From assembly GCA_015485455.1 (NCBI GenBank), contig WFTN01000096.1, positions 1 through 6,055 on the forward strand: a stretch of DNA of 6,055 nucleotides, in the 5' to 3' direction. The position numbers and the translations under genes were made by a program. This document shows positions 5,563 to 6,055 of this stretch, piece after piece. The stretch comes from Planctomycetota bacterium. GTDB taxonomy: Bacteria > Planctomycetota > GCA-002687715 > DRQF01. Within the stretch, counting starts at the first letter, position 1, and each line of letters starts with the position of its first letter. Under the pieces are notes generated by a model. The model ran no database searches. It was not told the origin of the DNA and saw nothing but the letters and a program-made list of their open reading frames with translations.

Positions 5563-6055
5563 AGGAAAGACATCTCAAGGGATTCAGGCGTGCGGCAACA
5601 AAAGCTGGAATGGCGCTCACCAAGAGGCACCAAGCGAAGGTAAATAGAGCATAAGTAGCGATCACATGGGTGTCCAAGTGACTGGGGAGGCTGCCAAACT
5701 CATAGATATCGGGGGGAAACAAAGTGCGGTCCAACACCCCTTCCAACCAATGGATGATACCATTGAGATTCTGAACGACTACAATGCCAAGCCAAACTCC
5801 CAGAGATGTTCCCAAGATCCCAAGAAGACCACCGTAGAGAAGAAAAGTTGTCACGATACCGCCAGCCGTAGCCCCCATGGATTGAAGAATGCCGATGTCC
5901 CGGGTTTTCTCCAAGACCACCATATACAACAAGCCACCGATAGAAACACCAGCCACGAGGACGACAAAAGCAGTCACTAACCACATGGCTAATTTCTCGA
6001 ACTCAAGGGCTTGAGCCAAAGTTCGCATTTGATCTTCCCAAGTGAAGACCCGTAC
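5555..6055 (-). CDS. LolC/LolE-type lipoprotein-releasing permease, C-terminal part (partial at right edge)
   Basis: The frame is open from the right edge to the TAA at 5557-5555, giving 166 residues, less than half of a typical ~400-residue permease. The N-terminal membrane helix and periplasmic domain lie outside the window. Visible features match LolC/E: VFTWEDQ and an ALEFEK stretch before the second membrane helix, that helix (about residues 28-50, FVVLVAGVSIGGLLYMVV), the conserved coupling loop EKTRDIGILQSMGAT, a helix at ~68-92, a periplasmic loop containing DRTLFPPDIY and SLPSHLD, a last helix at ~129-150, and the ending AARLNPLRCLSYE, which resembles the usual (A/D)P-ALRYE terminus. 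LolC and LolE cannot be told apart from this half; a single LolC/E-like protein forming a homodimer is also possible. The methionine at 6028 is internal. The gene is upstream of lolD and overlaps it by 8 bases. Confidence 0.9.
   Translation of the reverse strand, partial: VRVFTWEDQMRTLAQALEFEKLAMWLVTAFVVLVAGVSIGGLLYMVVLEKTRDIGILQSMGATAGGIVTTFLLYGGLLGILGTSLGVWLGIVVVQNLNGIIHWLEGVLDRTLFPPDIYEFGSLPSHLDTHVIATYALFTFAWCLLVSAIPAFVAARLNPLRCLSYE

Overview
The window reads as ordinary chromosome from a diderm (outer-membrane) bacterium, most likely of the PVC/planctomycete type. The LolCDE-type lipoprotein exporter on the right implies an outer membrane. The FloA flotillin and the SppA-like long NfeD look, from memory of family sequences, like planctomycete or related versions. 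G+C is moderate, about half by eye. No taxonomic marker (rRNA, ribosomal protein) is present, so the phylum is an inference.

Layout. Bases 2-301 (+) hold the C-terminal end of an unrecognised charged, proline-rich-tailed protein that enters from the left. A strong rho-independent terminator at 331-362 closes that unit. Bases 363-568 are a non-coding leader with a weak promoter candidate and a 19-bp inverted repeat. Five co-directional genes follow (569-4755): a long membrane-bound NfeD serine protease, a short NfeD with an OB-fold, the flotillin-like scaffold FloA, an unrecognised membrane-anchored basic protein, and a small protein with two winged-helix-like halves. Two junctions are ATGA overlaps (2149-2152 and 4378-4381). 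The FloA Shine-Dalgarno overlaps the upstream stop codon, and the only gap is 53 bases, before the unknown membrane protein. This looks like one operon. On the minus strand, converging with only 24 bases between the stop codons, are a complete LolD-type ATPase gene and, upstream of it, the C-terminal part of a LolC/E-type permease that leaves the window at the right. These two genes overlap by 8 bases.

How the genes may work together. NfeD proteins and SPFH/flotillin proteins are a well-known genomic and physical pair that organises membrane microdomains and membrane quality control. The long NfeD keeps its apparent Ser-Lys catalytic dyad, so it could process membrane proteins beside the FloA scaffold. 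The two genes behind floA are the least explained part: a single-pass protein with three 11-residue repeats and an arginine/lysine-rich stretch, translationally coupled to a possible DNA- or protein-binding winged-helix protein. They are the best candidates here for undescribed partners of a flotillin system. The Lol genes are a separate unit. I see no mobile element, CRISPR array, tRNA or rRNA.
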